Positions 6,305-6,813 of a stretch of 6,813 bases of DNA are shown piece by piece. The notes below the pieces were generated by a model that ran no database searches, had not been told where the DNA came from, and worked only from the letters and a program-made list of their open reading frames with translations. Within the stretch, counting starts at the first letter, position 1, and each line of letters starts with the position of its first letter. This DNA comes from Betaproteobacteria bacterium (GTDB lineage: Bacteria > Pseudomonadota > Gammaproteobacteria > Burkholderiales > SG8-39): assembly GCA_029858545.1 (NCBI GenBank), contig JAOUFA010000197.1, positions 1 to 6,813 on the forward strand. Direction: 5' to 3'. The position numbers and the translations under genes are program-made.

Positions 6305-6532
6305 AGGCTACTCTTCCTTATCGTTGGGTGGCGCCCTCTTCGCGGTCACCGCGTGCACTTTCCTGCCGAATCCGCGACGAGAGTCGTTTCGATTGACACC
6401 TGCTCCACACGCGCAGGCAGCGGCGCGTGACCTCGTTGCGCCGGCCGATGATCGAGCGTGGATGGGCCGCGCCACGATCGATCGAAGAAGCGTCGCGAAT
6501 CGGCGACTTGCCGTCACCGCAGCGGGGCGCGA

Positions 6533-6541
6533 AGTATAGCA
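6533..6541 (-). promoter_or_regulatory. Candidate extended -10 promoter element for the quinone oxidoreductase gene
   Basis: The minus strand reads TGCTATACT, an extended -10 of the TGnTATAAT form with one mismatch in the hexamer. No good -35 lies at the proper distance, which extended -10 promoters may not need. Transcription would start about 220 nt before the ATG, giving a long leader. Pattern match only. Confidence 0.3.
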
Positions 6542-6588
6542 GCGCGTGAAACAAGCGCCGCGAAATGCCCCCTTTGATCTGTGTCGTA

Positions 6589-6617
6589 TTGACATGCCCG
6601 CCGAAAGTCTGGAACAT
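6589..6617 (+). promoter_or_regulatory. Candidate sigma-70 promoter of the TRAP binding-protein gene
   Basis: A perfect TTGACA at 6589-6594 is followed after 17 nt by GAACAT (6612-6617), which matches TATAAT at 3 of 6 positions. Transcription would begin near 6624, about 45 nt before the ATG. The poor -10 suggests dependence on an activator, if the site is real. Confidence 0.4.
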
Positions 6618-6668
6618 CAGGTTCAAAATTACGATCGATAAACGTGGTTCCACTCTAGGAGGAGTCCC

Positions 6669-6813
6669 ATGATCCAGGTTCATCAAGCGGTCCGTACCGC
6701 GCTGTTCGGTTCGCTTCTTGCCGTCGGTATCGGCAGCGCGAGCGCCGACGACATCAAACTGCGCATCGCCTCGGGCCATCCCGCGGTCAACACCTACGTC
6801 AACCTGATGCAGA
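6669..6813 (+). CDS. TRAP transporter periplasmic solute-binding protein (DctP type), 5' part only
   Basis: Only the first 48 codons are in the window. Residues 1-26 form a classic Sec signal peptide: a charged start (MIQVHQAVR), a hydrophobic core (ALFGSLLAVGIG), and the cleavage motif ASA before DD. The mature part begins DDIKLRIASGHPAVNTYVNLMQ, cut here by the right edge. This resembles the first strand and helix of DctP-type receptors that capture carboxylates or other organic acids in the periplasm for a DctQ/DctM membrane pair. AGGAGGAG at 6657-6664 sets the start. DctQ and DctM would be expected to follow to the right. With so few residues, an ABC-type receptor is not fully excluded, but the SGHP..N.YVN pattern favours TRAP. 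The ligand cannot be inferred. Confidence 0.8.
   Translation, partial: MIQVHQAVRTALFGSLLAVGIGSASADDIKLRIASGHPAVNTYVNLMQ

Larger units (their letters stand above)
6305..6668. other. Divergent intergenic region between quinone oxidoreductase and TRAP gene
   Basis: This 364-bp stretch has no credible gene. Open frames crossing it have no ribosome-binding site and run into known genes. It contains one candidate promoter in each direction. A hairpin of 5-bp arms (GTCGC and GCGAC around GAATCG) lies near 6492-6507. Two short inverted repeats lie close to the TRAP start: GAAC-ATCAG-GTTC at 6613-6625 and GTGG-TT-CCAC at 6644-6653. These are possible but unproven regulator sites. The last 70 bp are noticeably richer in A and T than the rest. 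Confidence 0.65.

Noticed and set aside
5372..6430. A 352-codon plus-strand frame opposite the quinone oxidoreductase
   Set aside because: Arg/His-rich shadow without a recognisable domain, opposite a full-length enzyme with all family motifs.
6318..6779. A 153-codon minus-strand frame covering the intergenic region and the TRAP signal peptide
   Set aside because: It starts inside the TRAP gene on the opposite strand, has no ribosome-binding site and shows no protein-like pattern.
1..6813. Search by eye for CRISPR arrays, tRNA genes, insertion-sequence ends and phage genes
   Set aside because: No spaced direct repeats, cloverleaf patterns, transposase or integrase motifs were seen. Recurrent CGATCG-type words are expected in such GC-rich DNA.

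Overview
The window is a GC-rich bacterial stretch with tightly packed genes, strong Shine-Dalgarno sites and several 1 to 4 nt gene overlaps. The gene families present (NitT/TauT-type ABC importer, DctP-type TRAP binding protein, GlcG/HbpS protein, zinc-free quinone oxidoreductase) and the codon choice suggest a proteobacterium, most likely a betaproteobacterium of the Burkholderiales type. That is an inference from style and gene content; no phylogenetic marker is present. No tRNA, rRNA, CRISPR array, insertion sequence or phage gene was seen.

Left part (1-2066, minus strand): an ABC importer operon of the nitrate/sulfonate/taurine class. It is read permease 1 -> permease 2 -> ATPase. The two permeases are paralogues of each other and overlap by 4 nt. 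The ATPase follows after 10 nt and runs off the left edge, before its Walker B. No substrate-binding protein for this importer is in the window.

Centre (2067-5271): a divergent intergenic region of about 310 bp holds one candidate promoter in each direction and a perfect 10-bp palindrome on the rightward promoter. It leads into a plus-strand set of three genes: a cytosolic LVIVD-repeat beta-propeller protein, a COG0523/CobW-type P-loop GTPase (1-nt overlap with the propeller gene) and, 69 nt later, a small GlcG/HbpS-family protein with a very strong ribosome-binding site. COG0523 proteins are known or proposed metallochaperones. The propeller has a histidine near the start of several successive blades. 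A metal-dependent propeller protein served by its own GTPase is therefore the most interesting reading here, but it is a hypothesis.

Right part (5272-6813): a 10-bp perfect stem separates the three-gene set from a convergent minus-strand quinone oxidoreductase (medium-chain dehydrogenase/reductase family). A 364-bp non-coding region then leads to the start of a plus-strand TRAP-transporter periplasmic binding protein (DctP type), complete with signal peptide and cut by the right edge. Two different uptake systems flanking an oxidoreductase and a metal/GTPase set look like an accessory catabolic or nutrient-acquisition region. The substrate cannot be read from the sequence, and no regulator gene is present.
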